Notes under the pieces: model-generated
What the model was told of the DNA's origin: nothing
Databases searched by the model: none
Seen by the model: only the letters and a program-made list of their open reading frames with translations
DNA from: Flavobacteriales bacterium UBA6049
Lineage (GTDB): Bacteria > Bacteroidota > Bacteroidia > Flavobacteriales_G > Salibacteraceae
DNA: 49,250 bases
Reading direction: 5' to 3'
Assembly: GCA_002429085.1 (NCBI GenBank)
Contig: DIYR01000157.1
Coordinates: 1 to 49,250, forward strand
In this document: positions 41,687 through 49,250 of the stretch, piece by piece
Layout: each line of letters opens with the position of its first letter
Position numbering within the stretch: position 1 is the first letter of the stretch
Position numbers and translations under genes: made by a program

Positions 41687-44600
41687 ATGCGTGTAACTAT
41701 AAGCTTACTTGTACAACTTACATTTCTTTTAACCTTAGGGTATAGCTATGGTCAATCCAGTAATTATTGTGGATTTGACCAAAACTTAGCGCATAGGTTA
41801 AAAACGGAGCCGAATCTGGCACAAAAACTAAAAAGTATACAAACCGAAATTGACCAAAGTTCCAGTAGATCAACGGTTAATGGAATATACTATATTCCTA
41901 TTGTTTTTCATATTGTAACTCATCCCTCCTCTATTAACTCATCTTCGCAGAGTAATGATGAAGCCAATATGTTTGTAGACTACCATGGTGGGATTCCCGG
42001 AGCTACTACATATGACCGAATACAAGATCAATTGAACCGGATCAACACAGAGTTTTCTGGTTCTAACATTCAATTTTGTTTAGCCCAAAATGCTCCGCCA
42101 TCATATGAAGGAGTGCCCGGAGTACCAGGGAGTTGGCAGGTTCTAAATTTTGGAGGTAGTACATACACCTCTGTTGGTGTTACCTATAACTCTGATGCCA
42201 CATTATCTACTTTCCAGAGTAGTAATACAACTGTGGTGAATAACATGGAAAATATCTTACCATTTAATCAACCTGGAGAAAACTTGTACCTTGATATTTA
42301 TGTCGTTGATGATGTAGTTAATGCGCTAGGAGCATCTATAAAGGGGGAAGCCTCTTTTGGTTTGGGAGCAAGCTTTGATGATATCACGGTAGTAAAAGAG
42401 AGTTTTGGGGATGTAACTGTAAATGGACTCTATTCGTTAGACCCAGGAATCGATCATGGAAAAGTAGCTGTTCATGAAGTTGGGCACTGGTTATTTTTAA
42501 AACATGTTTTTACTCCAGATCAACTATGTGATCCAGTGGCTAATGCAGGATTAAATGGTGATTTTGTTACCGATACCCCGCCACAAAATGATGAAGGTCA
42601 AAACCTTTTATCCGGCTCTTGTGGACAGGTCAACGTCTGCGGAGGAACTATCATACTTAATAACCATATGGACTACCTTAATGATGCCTGTAAAGTTTCA
42701 TCATCTGGGGTTTCACCATTCACACCTGGCCAAACTTTAAGAATGAACTCATTCATTGATTTTATTCGGGCAGACTGGCATTCTGAACTTAATCGGATTG
42801 CCACAGGAATTGAAAGCGGTAGCTGTAACGGAAACTCTAGTCCTTCAGACCAATTTACTGCTGAGTTTAAGATGAGCGGATTTGAATTTTGTGCGGGTGA
42901 AAATATTGATCTTACTGGAATGCCGGTTGGGCACTTAAATTCTGGAAGTACGATTACAGGTTGGACATTTAATATAACCTCAGTTAGTCCAGGTGGTTCA
43001 GGTAGCGCCCAATACAACAGTCAGGGAAATTCACCTGTTCAAGCTACTTTAGCCATGGGACCAAATTTAGTTCCTGGGCTATACTCTATAGAGTTAATTG
43101 TGAATTATGATATCAACGGTACTACAGGGACGAAGAGCTATACGCACCCCCAACAACTAGAAATTTTAGATTGTTCACCATCTCCTTTCCGATTTATTAA
43201 AACATATAACTATCCTTCTAAACAATTGAGTGATCTGGCAGTGGTCAAGAAATCTGATAATGATGGATACATTATGTCAGGTACTAACCATATCTCTCCA
43301 ACCGAAAAGGAAATCGTGATTTACAAAACAGATCTAATGGGAACTATACTCTGGGAATATATTATTCAAAATCCATCAGATTATGAAATTCGTTGTTTTG
43401 ACATTATCCCAAACGAAAGCCCAGGAGCCGGTCAGGAGACCTATTTAATCACAGGTTATTCTACTATGAATGGCGAAAAAGAAGCTTTTGTAATAGAAAT
43501 TCAAGATCAAGGAAATTCATGTTCTATGAATAATTCTGTTGTGATTCCAGTAAAAACAACGGAACTGGGTGTGCCATTAAACCATTCCATAGGAGTTGAA
43601 ATAATAAACACTTCTGATGGAGGTTTTGCCCTTGTGGGCGTAGTAGCAGAAGGCATAAGCAATGTAGAGAGAAAAAAACAACTGATTGTAAAATTAGACA
43701 ACCAGTTAGCAACCCAATGGGTTCATTACTTGAACTTTTCTCAACCTTGGGACATTACTGATTATGACTTTGCTAATTCCATTGTTGAGATTCCAGCATC
43801 TAGCTATGGTTACTCAGATGGATACTATTTTATTGGAGGATCCATGACCAAACAAAATGGAAACTTTGACAAGCAGGCACTTTCTGGTGTGTTTTTAGCC
43901 GATAATAATGGAAGTCGAACCATTGTACACCCAAATAACAGCTGGGGGCCAATCTCAACAGACTTTGATTATGCAACAGATGTATTATATGATCCATCGA
44001 CTAATCGAGTTTACCAAAAATGTTTCACCAAAATATCCCATGGATTCTTCATTAATAGAATTGATCCTGGAACAGGGATAACCGATAGATTTTTTGAAGG
44101 GAACTTATTACACTTAGGCTCTGAATACGTAGGACTTAAGATGATTCTTTCAAATGATGGATCAGATCTGGTGCTTACTGGTTTAAACAGTAACAACCCA
44201 GTCGCTTTTAAAATTGACAAAGACAATTGGAGCACACTAAGTAATGTGAGTATGGGTGTCCTTAACGATATCAAGTTAAGAACCTACAATATCAATACCT
44301 TCGATTTTCCAGATGCGGGTCCAGAGTTTCCAATCTCTCTTTTAGCTCCAATAAACCCAGCTGATCTTCATTTTCATTATTCTCCAAAAAATATTTGTAG
44401 AAGTCCTAATGGTGGCTACATGTTTGTCCATGCATCTGGGCCAACTTGTAAGATTAACTTCCTTAAATTAGATGAAGATCTAATTACTGGATGTTCTCAA
44501 TTTGTTACTTCAAGTTTAAACACCCAGTTCACTATTACTCAAACGCAACAATCATTGAATGACGGCACCATCAATCAGATGGAAGACCCTCTTAATGTCA

Positions 44601-46816
44601 ATCCAATTCCTACCAATATAGGTAACTGTGATGGAGTTTGTTTTGAGGACTTTGAAATTAAAGCATGTCACACCTCTGGGGGGAATGCAAACTTTGATTT
44701 GAATGCAGGAATGCAAGATTTTACATCATTGGGTAATTCTATTACCTGGACTACCGATGAACAGGGAAATCAGGTAATTTCTAACCCTGCATCATTCACA
44801 AGTGCCAATAACACGGTAATATATGCACAGATTACTACGAGCAGTGGTTGCCTGGCAACGAGCGAAGTTACTTTGATGGTTAATTATGGCCCGCAAATGA
44901 ATAATTTGGCATTAAACTCTCCTACGGGAGTATTTGATTTAATCACAGCCCAGATTCAAATTGGTGCTTTAGGCTTAAGCTATTCCTGGTTTGAAGATGA
45001 AAACTTAAGTATCCCTATTTCGGCAGGGAGTTTATCTGCATATACAGGGGGTTCTGGTCAAACAGTATATGTTCAGGGGACCGATTATTTAGGATGTACT
45101 AATACCGCTAAAGTAAAGCTTTGTAACTCTCAACCTATTAGCTTCCCAGTACAATCAACTGGGTTGTATCAAGAACAAATTTGGGACATGGTTACCGATG
45201 ATTTAGGACATGTTTACATTACGGGATATTATACTACTCAAATGTCATTATTAGGAACCACAGCATCTAATACAAATGCTTCATACAGAAATTTCTTTGT
45301 AGCGAAGTTTAGTGAATGTGGTTTAGAGTGGCTTCATGTAAATGATGACCAAACACGCTCAGAGGGAACCGGAATTGCCGTAGATCATGATGGAAGTGTA
45401 TATGTATGTGGAGGATTTGATACCACACTAAATATTTCAGGTTCCACAATAGTCCCTTTTGCTGGGCAAGATCTTAATAAAAGAACCTTTGTTGCCAAAT
45501 TTGCCTCAAACGGTAACCTCTTATGGTTACAACAATCTGGAGATGGTCCGCATAAACAGGAAACTCGTTTAAATGATATTGCAATTTACGAATCAGGGTC
45601 GAGTACGAGTGTTTATGTGACAGGAGTTTATCACGGTCATAATGGTAATCACGGAGATAATTTATTACTTGTTAAGCATAAAGGTAGTAATGGTAATTTA
45701 GAATGGTTTGAAGGAAATTTCCCACATAAAGAAAATACCGCAGGAATTGCCTTAGACGTAATGCCTAACGGTCATTTAATGATAGCTGGAATGGCTCATG
45801 GTTCCAACCAGGTTTCCTTAATCGGTCATTTTGCAGCTTTTAATCCTAATAACCAACAGTTAGGCTATATTTTTGAGTTTGATGAAAACAACACTTACGT
45901 CACCAACTTTGTAACTAACAATTATCAATTGGAAGATTTAAAAATTGATGGCAATCTAAATGTTATAGTTACGGGGTCGATAATTAACCACCCGTTTGTT
46001 TTCGATGGACAAACAGCTCCTAGTAATGCTGAAGTCATTACTGCTCAATATAGTCCTCAATTCTCAGAACATTGGTGTAGTTATGGAACTGCCACTGGAC
46101 CAACACAATACAGTCATCCAACTGGGTATAGCCTTGCTCTAGATCAGAATGATGACATATTTGTTACTGGGCAATTTTGTGAAAATATGACCTTTGGAAG
46201 TATCTCCACCATGAATAGTACCTCATCCATCCCTAATAACATGAATATGTTTGTGGTTAAATATTCCACAAACGGTCAAGAAGAATGGGGTATTCATAAA
46301 TACAGCGGTTTTCAATCAAATACACCTCTACGTGAACAGGATGTTTCCATTTGTTCCAATCAACAAGGTGAAGCATTTATCGGAGGTTATTTTAACACGA
46401 ATATATCTTTTGGTGGCTCACTTTTAGCTCCTACAGCAGCTAGTGGTAATTTTTATGTTGCTGAAGTTCAAGATTACGGAACCTTTGGTGCTTTCAAAAC
46501 AGAAGTGGGCCCAGAAAAAGAGCAAAAACCAGAGGATAAAACAGTAAAAGAATACTCAGAATTGGCCAATTACATAACGATTTATCCTAATCCATCTAGA
46601 GGCAATTTGACTATAGAGATAAAATTAAATAATGAAATCATACAGTCTGCCGAGGTATATAATTTACAAGGAAAGGTTATTCAAAGGTTAAACCCTAAAG
46701 ATTTAATCCACGGATTCTATTCTTTTGATTGTAGTGAAATGGCTAACGGAATGTACTATTTAGTTATTTCTACCTCTCATGAAAGGTATCAGAAAAAACT
46801 GATCATATCTAAATAA
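41687..46816 (+). CDS. Large T9SS-exported M43-type metalloprotease-like protein
   Basis: A 1709-residue protein with a signal peptide (about 1-22). Residues about 55-375 form a pappalysin-like (M43) zinc protease domain: YIPIVFHIVTH entry, the zinc motif H263-E-V-G-H267-x5-H273, and a Met-turn HMDYLNDAC (M328) followed by FTPGQTLRMNSF. The usual Gly of HExxHxxGxxH is Phe here. A PKD-like segment follows, then a long region (about 500-1000) with propeller-like repeats (ILxxxDG/GGFALVG patterns), a further beta-sandwich (about 1010-1150), and a second SBBP-like repeat region (about 1155-1590; ITGYYTTQMS, YVCGGFD, VTGVYHG). It ends with a type A T9SS sorting domain (1629-1709). It is probably secreted or surface-bound; the substrate is unknown. 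Confidence 0.88.
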   Translation: MRVTISLLVQLTFLLTLGYSYGQSSNYCGFDQNLAHRLKTEPNLAQKLKSIQTEIDQSSSRSTVNGIYYIPIVFHIVTHPSSINSSSQSNDEANMFVDYHGGIPGATTYDRIQDQLNRINTEFSGSNIQFCLAQNAPPSYEGVPGVPGSWQVLNFGGSTYTSVGVTYNSDATLSTFQSSNTTVVNNMENILPFNQPGENLYLDIYVVDDVVNALGASIKGEASFGLGASFDDITVVKESFGDVTVNGLYSLDPGIDHGKVAVHEVGHWLFLKHVFTPDQLCDPVANAGLNGDFVTDTPPQNDEGQNLLSGSCGQVNVCGGTIILNNHMDYLNDACKVSSSGVSPFTPGQTLRMNSFIDFIRADWHSELNRIATGIESGSCNGNSSPSDQFTAEFKMSGFEFCAGENIDLTGMPVGHLNSGSTITGWTFNITSVSPGGSGSAQYNSQGNSPVQATLAMGPNLVPGLYSIELIVNYDINGTTGTKSYTHPQQLEILDCSPSPFRFIKTYNYPSKQLSDLAVVKKSDNDGYIMSGTNHISPTEKEIVIYKTDLMGTILWEYIIQNPSDYEIRCFDIIPNESPGAGQETYLITGYSTMNGEKEAFVIEIQDQGNSCSMNNSVVIPVKTTELGVPLNHSIGVEIINTSDGGFALVGVVAEGISNVERKKQLIVKLDNQLATQWVHYLNFSQPWDITDYDFANSIVEIPASSYGYSDGYYFIGGSMTKQNGNFDKQALSGVFLADNNGSRTIVHPNNSWGPISTDFDYATDVLYDPSTNRVYQKCFTKISHGFFINRIDPGTGITDRFFEGNLLHLGSEYVGLKMILSNDGSDLVLTGLNSNNPVAFKIDKDNWSTLSNVSMGVLNDIKLRTYNINTFDFPDAGPEFPISLLAPINPADLHFHYSPKNICRSPNGGYMFVHASGPTCKINFLKLDEDLITGCSQFVTSSLNTQFTITQTQQSLNDGTINQMEDPLNVNPIPTNIGNCDGVCFEDFEIKACHTSGGNANFDLNAGMQDFTSLGNSITWTTDEQGNQVISNPASFTSANNTVIYAQITTSSGCLATSEVTLMVNYGPQMNNLALNSPTGVFDLITAQIQIGALGLSYSWFEDENLSIPISAGSLSAYTGGSGQTVYVQGTDYLGCTNTAKVKLCNSQPISFPVQSTGLYQEQIWDMVTDDLGHVYITGYYTTQMSLLGTTASNTNASYRNFFVAKFSECGLEWLHVNDDQTRSEGTGIAVDHDGSVYVCGGFDTTLNISGSTIVPFAGQDLNKRTFVAKFASNGNLLWLQQSGDGPHKQETRLNDIAIYESGSSTSVYVTGVYHGHNGNHGDNLLLVKHKGSNGNLEWFEGNFPHKENTAGIALDVMPNGHLMIAGMAHGSNQVSLIGHFAAFNPNNQQLGYIFEFDENNTYVTNFVTNNYQLEDLKIDGNLNVIVTGSIINHPFVFDGQTAPSNAEVITAQYSPQFSEHWCSYGTATGPTQYSHPTGYSLALDQNDDIFVTGQFCENMTFGSISTMNSTSSIPNNMNMFVVKYSTNGQEEWGIHKYSGFQSNTPLREQDVSICSNQQGEAFIGGYFNTNISFGGSLLAPTAASGNFYVAEVQDYGTFGAFKTEVGPEKEQKPEDKTVKEYSELANYITIYPNPSRGNLTIEIKLNNEIIQSAEVYNLQGKVIQRLNPKDLIHGFYSFDCSEMANGMYYLVISTSHERYQKKLIISK

Positions 46817-47120
46817 ACACAGTGTCTTGTCCTAAAAAGCGTTACAGTTTTTTTTAAGGATAATGTAAATAGGTTATGATGGTAACTACTTGTTTTGTGT
46901 AGAAATTCGAGACTAATAACAAGTTTAAGATTTTTAGAACGGTTTCCTGATGAAGAATAATGCCGTTTACATATTAAACATTAAGGAGAGAGCGGCCTGT
47001 TGTGATATGTGAAAAAATATGGCTCAACACACTATTATTGGCTATCATCAAAATGACAGTGGCAATGCACAAAATGTAAGCATTGAACGGGTTTTTGTGC
47101 AGGTTCAATGATGGGAAATA

Positions 47121-47151
47121 GCAAACTACCTGATTGTATAAGGTAGTTTGC
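47121..47151. repeat. Perfect 11-bp inverted repeat
   Basis: gcaaactacct (47121-47131) and aggtagtttgc (47141-47151) are exact reverse complements around a 9-base loop. It could be a transcription terminator stem for the gene to the right (no T-run is present) or a recombination or structural site. Confidence 0.6.
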
Positions 47152-47200
47152 CATTGCTTTGTATGGGCTTCACTAAAAAAGGTATATCCGCCCACCATCT

Positions 47201-47233
47201 AACGTGATAAATTGGCCATAGCCAATATGTTAC
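47201..47233. repeat. Imperfect palindrome with TAAC/GTTA ends
   Basis: The core attggc-cata-gccaat (47212-47227) is a perfect 6-bp palindrome with a 4-base loop, and the flanks end in taac and gtta (47201-47233). It looks like a small attC-type hairpin, but only one end matches the integron core consensus. Confidence 0.4.
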
Positions 47234-47331
47234 TGTCTGGTCTTTGATGCACAGGATACGCAACGCAATGGGCAAATTCGAAGCACTTTACTTTTGGTTT
47301 ACCACCGAGCCAAAACAAACGCTTTTATTTT

Positions 47332-48372
47332 TTAATAAATAGTGTCATCTCTAAGCTGAACATTTCCTTCAAGCCCAAAACTTAAAGTTCGATGGACTTT
47401 ATATTTCAGATTGAATGAACTTAGATCAATTTCTCGAAATACTTTCTTTATTAGCGTTTTACATTTTCGAATTTTCCTTTTGTCTTCGAAGTACCAACTG
47501 AGACCCTCAAAAAGTTTAGGCTTGTTGTGGTTTGAGACTCTTAGCTTCCGTAACTTACCATTTTCATTAAAAGTCAAGCGATAATCTTCGAAGCAGTTTA
47601 TGTTATCAAGTTTGATTTGTTGCTGATCTAATTCAATTCTTAAATAGGTATCTATTGTATCCTTGATTGATTTGAGATAATCTCTTCTAGGCTGGTCTTT
47701 CTTCCAAACGACTTCTTGTTCTTCTGTCATCATGTATGTCATTCCGTATCCGCTGCGAGAGTATGTTTTGCCTTTCGGAAGTTTTAACCAAAAATTGTGA
47801 TAGATACTGTCCAATTTAAGTTCTCTTTTTAGTAAGTCGTAATTTGATAGAATTACATCTTTAAATTCAACGGAGTCTGGTTGACTCCAAGGACAATGAA
47901 AAGATTGTTCGAAATATCTTCCGTCATTCTTTATTTCGAATCGTAGACTTTCACAATGAAGATACCATCTTGTCCAAGTTTCAATTAAGGTGTCGGTTGG
48001 AATTGATAATTGTCCTGATTGGATAATTTGACGAGCTAAAGAAGTTGCTTTCGAAGTTTCAATAGGTACTTTCTCGGTATACAATTGAGTTGCTTTTGTG
48101 CGATATTCATCTTCAATTTCTACTTGGTCATATTCCTTAATTGAGTTGACAATTTTTCCGTCATAAGTTTTATTGTCTTCACTGTATATCTCAACGGTTT
48201 GCCCGCTCAAGAGAACTCGGAAGTAAAAAATATAGTCAGATTTATCAATGTCAATTAATGATATTTCTAAGCTGTCGTGTGCAGGAAGATCTGCTGAGTA
48301 TGAAGTTACCGCTGTCTGTCCATAAATTGAGCTGAAAGCTAGAGTGATTAATATGGATATGATGTACTTCAT
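47332..48372 (-). CDS. Secreted protein of unknown function (cassette-like position)
   Basis: The 346-residue product has a signal peptide (about 1-18, ending YGQ). The mature part is mixed alpha/beta, rich in Lys, Asp and Leu, with no repeats and no membrane segment. I do not recognise the family; there is no strong enzyme motif. It is preceded by repeat copy A (48383-48503) and is oriented the same way as the next gene, which has its own repeat copy. This is a lineage-specific accessory gene by context. Confidence 0.68.
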   Translation of the reverse strand: MKYIISILITLAFSSIYGQTAVTSYSADLPAHDSLEISLIDIDKSDYIFYFRVLLSGQTVEIYSEDNKTYDGKIVNSIKEYDQVEIEDEYRTKATQLYTEKVPIETSKATSLARQIIQSGQLSIPTDTLIETWTRWYLHCESLRFEIKNDGRYFEQSFHCPWSQPDSVEFKDVILSNYDLLKRELKLDSIYHNFWLKLPKGKTYSRSGYGMTYMMTEEQEVVWKKDQPRRDYLKSIKDTIDTYLRIELDQQQIKLDNINCFEDYRLTFNENGKLRKLRVSNHNKPKLFEGLSWYFEDKRKIRKCKTLIKKVFREIDLSSFNLKYKVHRTLSFGLEGNVQLRDDTIY

Positions 48373-48382
48373 TTTAAATTAC

Positions 48383-48503
48383 TGCCAACGTTCTCGGCTA
48401 TTAAATATGGAGTTTTTTTTCGTACGGATTTATTTTAAAAGGCACATCATCAATGTTCCACATTTGATGACATCGTTTCCATCTACCTTCAGAAAATGAT
48501 GCA
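48383..48503 (-). repeat. Repeat copy A, upstream of the secreted-protein gene
   Basis: On the minus strand this stretch contains TCATTTTCT, then GGAAACGATG, then TCAAATGTGGAACATT, then an AAATAAAT tract, a run of A, ACTCCATATT, and AGCCGAGAACGTTGGCAG just before the gene. The same blocks, in the same order and spacing, occur in copy B. Identity over about 120 bases is about 65-70% by eye, with a 16-base exact block (AATGTTCCACATTTGA on the plus strand, differing only at the last base or two). Confidence 0.72.
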
Positions 48504-48558
48504 TAAAAGACTTTAGTTTACATTACACATTATTCCTCAAAATCAGTATTACAAACCG

Positions 48559-49074
48559 TTATTTTTTAGTTAGATAAAAGAATTCGCGCTCTAATTCGTG
48601 TTTCATTCGATTTACACTTCTTCTCATAATGAAATAAGAAATTCCAAACAAAAAAGCACCGTGAATTAATATGAAGGTTAGGCCTGGAACATTCCCTTGG
48701 ATATTATCAACTGTAAGGAATGTTATGATAAATATGCTGTAGAAAACAATTGCAAGTAGATAAAATAGAATCATCATTTCATTGAATCCATTTATTTCTG
48801 TTTCTATTATTAATTTCTCATTGTTTTGGTGATAAATTCCACTAGCAACTGCTGTACTCATATTCATATCGAAGAGTTTTCTTTTCCTCTTTATTTTGAA
48901 ATTTTCATTTCCGACATATCCTTTGTACTCATTTTTACTTGAAGAAAAAATATCAAAAGCATCAAGGAACACTCCTGTACTTCCTTCATCAACGGAATCT
49001 CTAAATTTTGAAACGAACTCTGTTTTTTGAATCTCAACATCTGTTGTCAAGTGTTCAATGAGTTTTATTTTCAT
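48559..49074 (-). CDS. Two-TM membrane protein of unknown function (cassette-like position)
   Basis: The ATG at 49074 (MKIKLIEHL) is preferred to a GTG five codons earlier. The 171-residue product has a soluble N-terminal half (about 1-95) with charged patches (FKIKRKRKLFD), then two membrane segments (about 100-122 and 131-150) and a short basic tail. I do not recognise the family. It is preceded by repeat copy B (49102-49230) and followed, after about 55 bases, by repeat copy A belonging to the next gene. Confidence 0.65.
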   Translation of the reverse strand: MKIKLIEHLTTDVEIQKTEFVSKFRDSVDEGSTGVFLDAFDIFSSSKNEYKGYVGNENFKIKRKRKLFDMNMSTAVASGIYHQNNEKLIIETEINGFNEMMILFYLLAIVFYSIFIITFLTVDNIQGNVPGLTFILIHGAFLFGISYFIMRRSVNRMKHELEREFFYLTKK

Positions 49075-49101
49075 TAAAAGTTCTTTCACTTTGATGTGTG
49101 T

Positions 49102-49230
49102 TAACGGCTTACAACATTTTCGACTATGAAAAGTAGAGTTTTTTATTCGGGCAAACTTATTTTCAAAACCAATTATGAATGTTCCACATTTGACGGCCTC
49201 GTTTCTGTCTCCCGATAGAAAATGACTAAG
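49102..49230 (-). repeat. Repeat copy B, upstream of the membrane-protein gene
   Basis: On the minus strand it contains TCATTTTCT, GAAACGAGG, CGTCAAATGTGGAACATTC, an AAATAAG tract, AAAAAACTCTACTTT, and CGAAAATGTTGTAAGCCG before the gene, parallel to copy A. The block runs close to the right edge of the window, and more copies may lie beyond it. Confidence 0.72.
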
Positions 49231-49250
49231 AGGAGCCAGAGCTTTCCTAT

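Larger units (their letters stand above)
46817..47331. other. Repeat-containing intergenic region
   Basis: About 515 bases without a convincing gene. A 74-codon minus-strand frame (46974-47198) includes SEAHTKQWQTTL, a string I have seen only as a recurring spurious translation of Bacteroidota intergenic DNA. Two inverted repeats lie in it (47121-47151 and 47201-47233). The minus-strand sequence 47225-47331 also resembles leader DNA found near small lineage-specific genes in the phylum. Confidence 0.45.

Noticed and set aside
46974..47198. 74-codon minus-strand frame with SEAHTKQWQTTL
   Set aside because: It spans the inverted repeat, has no start context, and matches a type of spurious translation of repetitive intergenic DNA in this phylum.
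1..49250. CRISPR arrays, tRNA or rRNA genes, transposases
   Set aside because: No regularly spaced short repeats, cloverleaf sequences, rRNA blocks or transposase/integrase motifs were seen on either strand.

Overview
This is an AT-rich chromosomal segment of a Bacteroidota bacterium, most likely Flavobacteriales (Cryomorphaceae/Crocinitomicaceae-like; the family is inferred). The evidence is: two proteins with C-terminal type IX secretion (T9SS) sorting domains; split transketolase genes; families typical of the phylum (DUF4924, DUF6134, DUF721, Spy/CpxP-like ECF-sigma partners, acidic post-lipobox lipoprotein); almost no Shine-Dalgarno sequences; and a TAnnTTTG-type promoter. No tRNA, rRNA, CRISPR array or transposase gene was seen.

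Positions 1-33.8 kb are mainly core genome in short, tight operons. They hold, in order: a partial PKD-like protein and a DUF721 protein; a minus-strand operon of a cNMP/CBS/DUF294 nucleotidyltransferase, a DnaQ-type exonuclease and a VWA-like secreted protein; a HEPN-like and a MORN protein; the S4-fmt-zinc ribbon-membrane protein-LON-domain operon; a class III aminotransferase; two adjacent ECF sigma modules (one with a membrane protein and a CpxP-like protein, one with an inner-membrane/beta-barrel fusion); a repeat-rich T9SS cargo; the two transketolase halves with a VWA gene between them; ychF with a membrane protein, GNAT and DUF1697; a LytTR response regulator/TPR histidine kinase pair; pirin; an OmpH-like and a DUF4924 gene; an AraC regulator beside a lipoprotein with two RskA-like domains; and WlbA-like, RdgB, DUF6134, monooxygenase-fold and cupin genes.

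Positions 33.9-49.25 kb are accessory. The centre is a six-gene minus-strand operon (39.74-34.25 kb): FkbH-like HAD protein, acyl carrier protein, MaoC hotdog, SDR reductase, MBOAT acyltransferase, SGNH protein. By analogy with Dlt (ACP, MBOAT, membrane-anchored SGNH protein) it looks like a small system that builds a short hydroxyacyl group on an ACP and transfers it to something outside the inner membrane, with FkbH replacing the adenylating loader. Both flanks carry gene debris: coding remnants at 33.9-34.25 kb, a frameshifted membrane-protein gene with a perfect hairpin at the shift (40.8 kb), and a decayed DsbD-like C-terminal fragment (41.0-41.3 kb). Beyond this lies a 1709-residue T9SS-exported M43-type metalloprotease-like protein. 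The window ends in two unrelated lineage-specific genes, each preceded by a copy of the same roughly 120-bp repeat, like a gene-cassette array.
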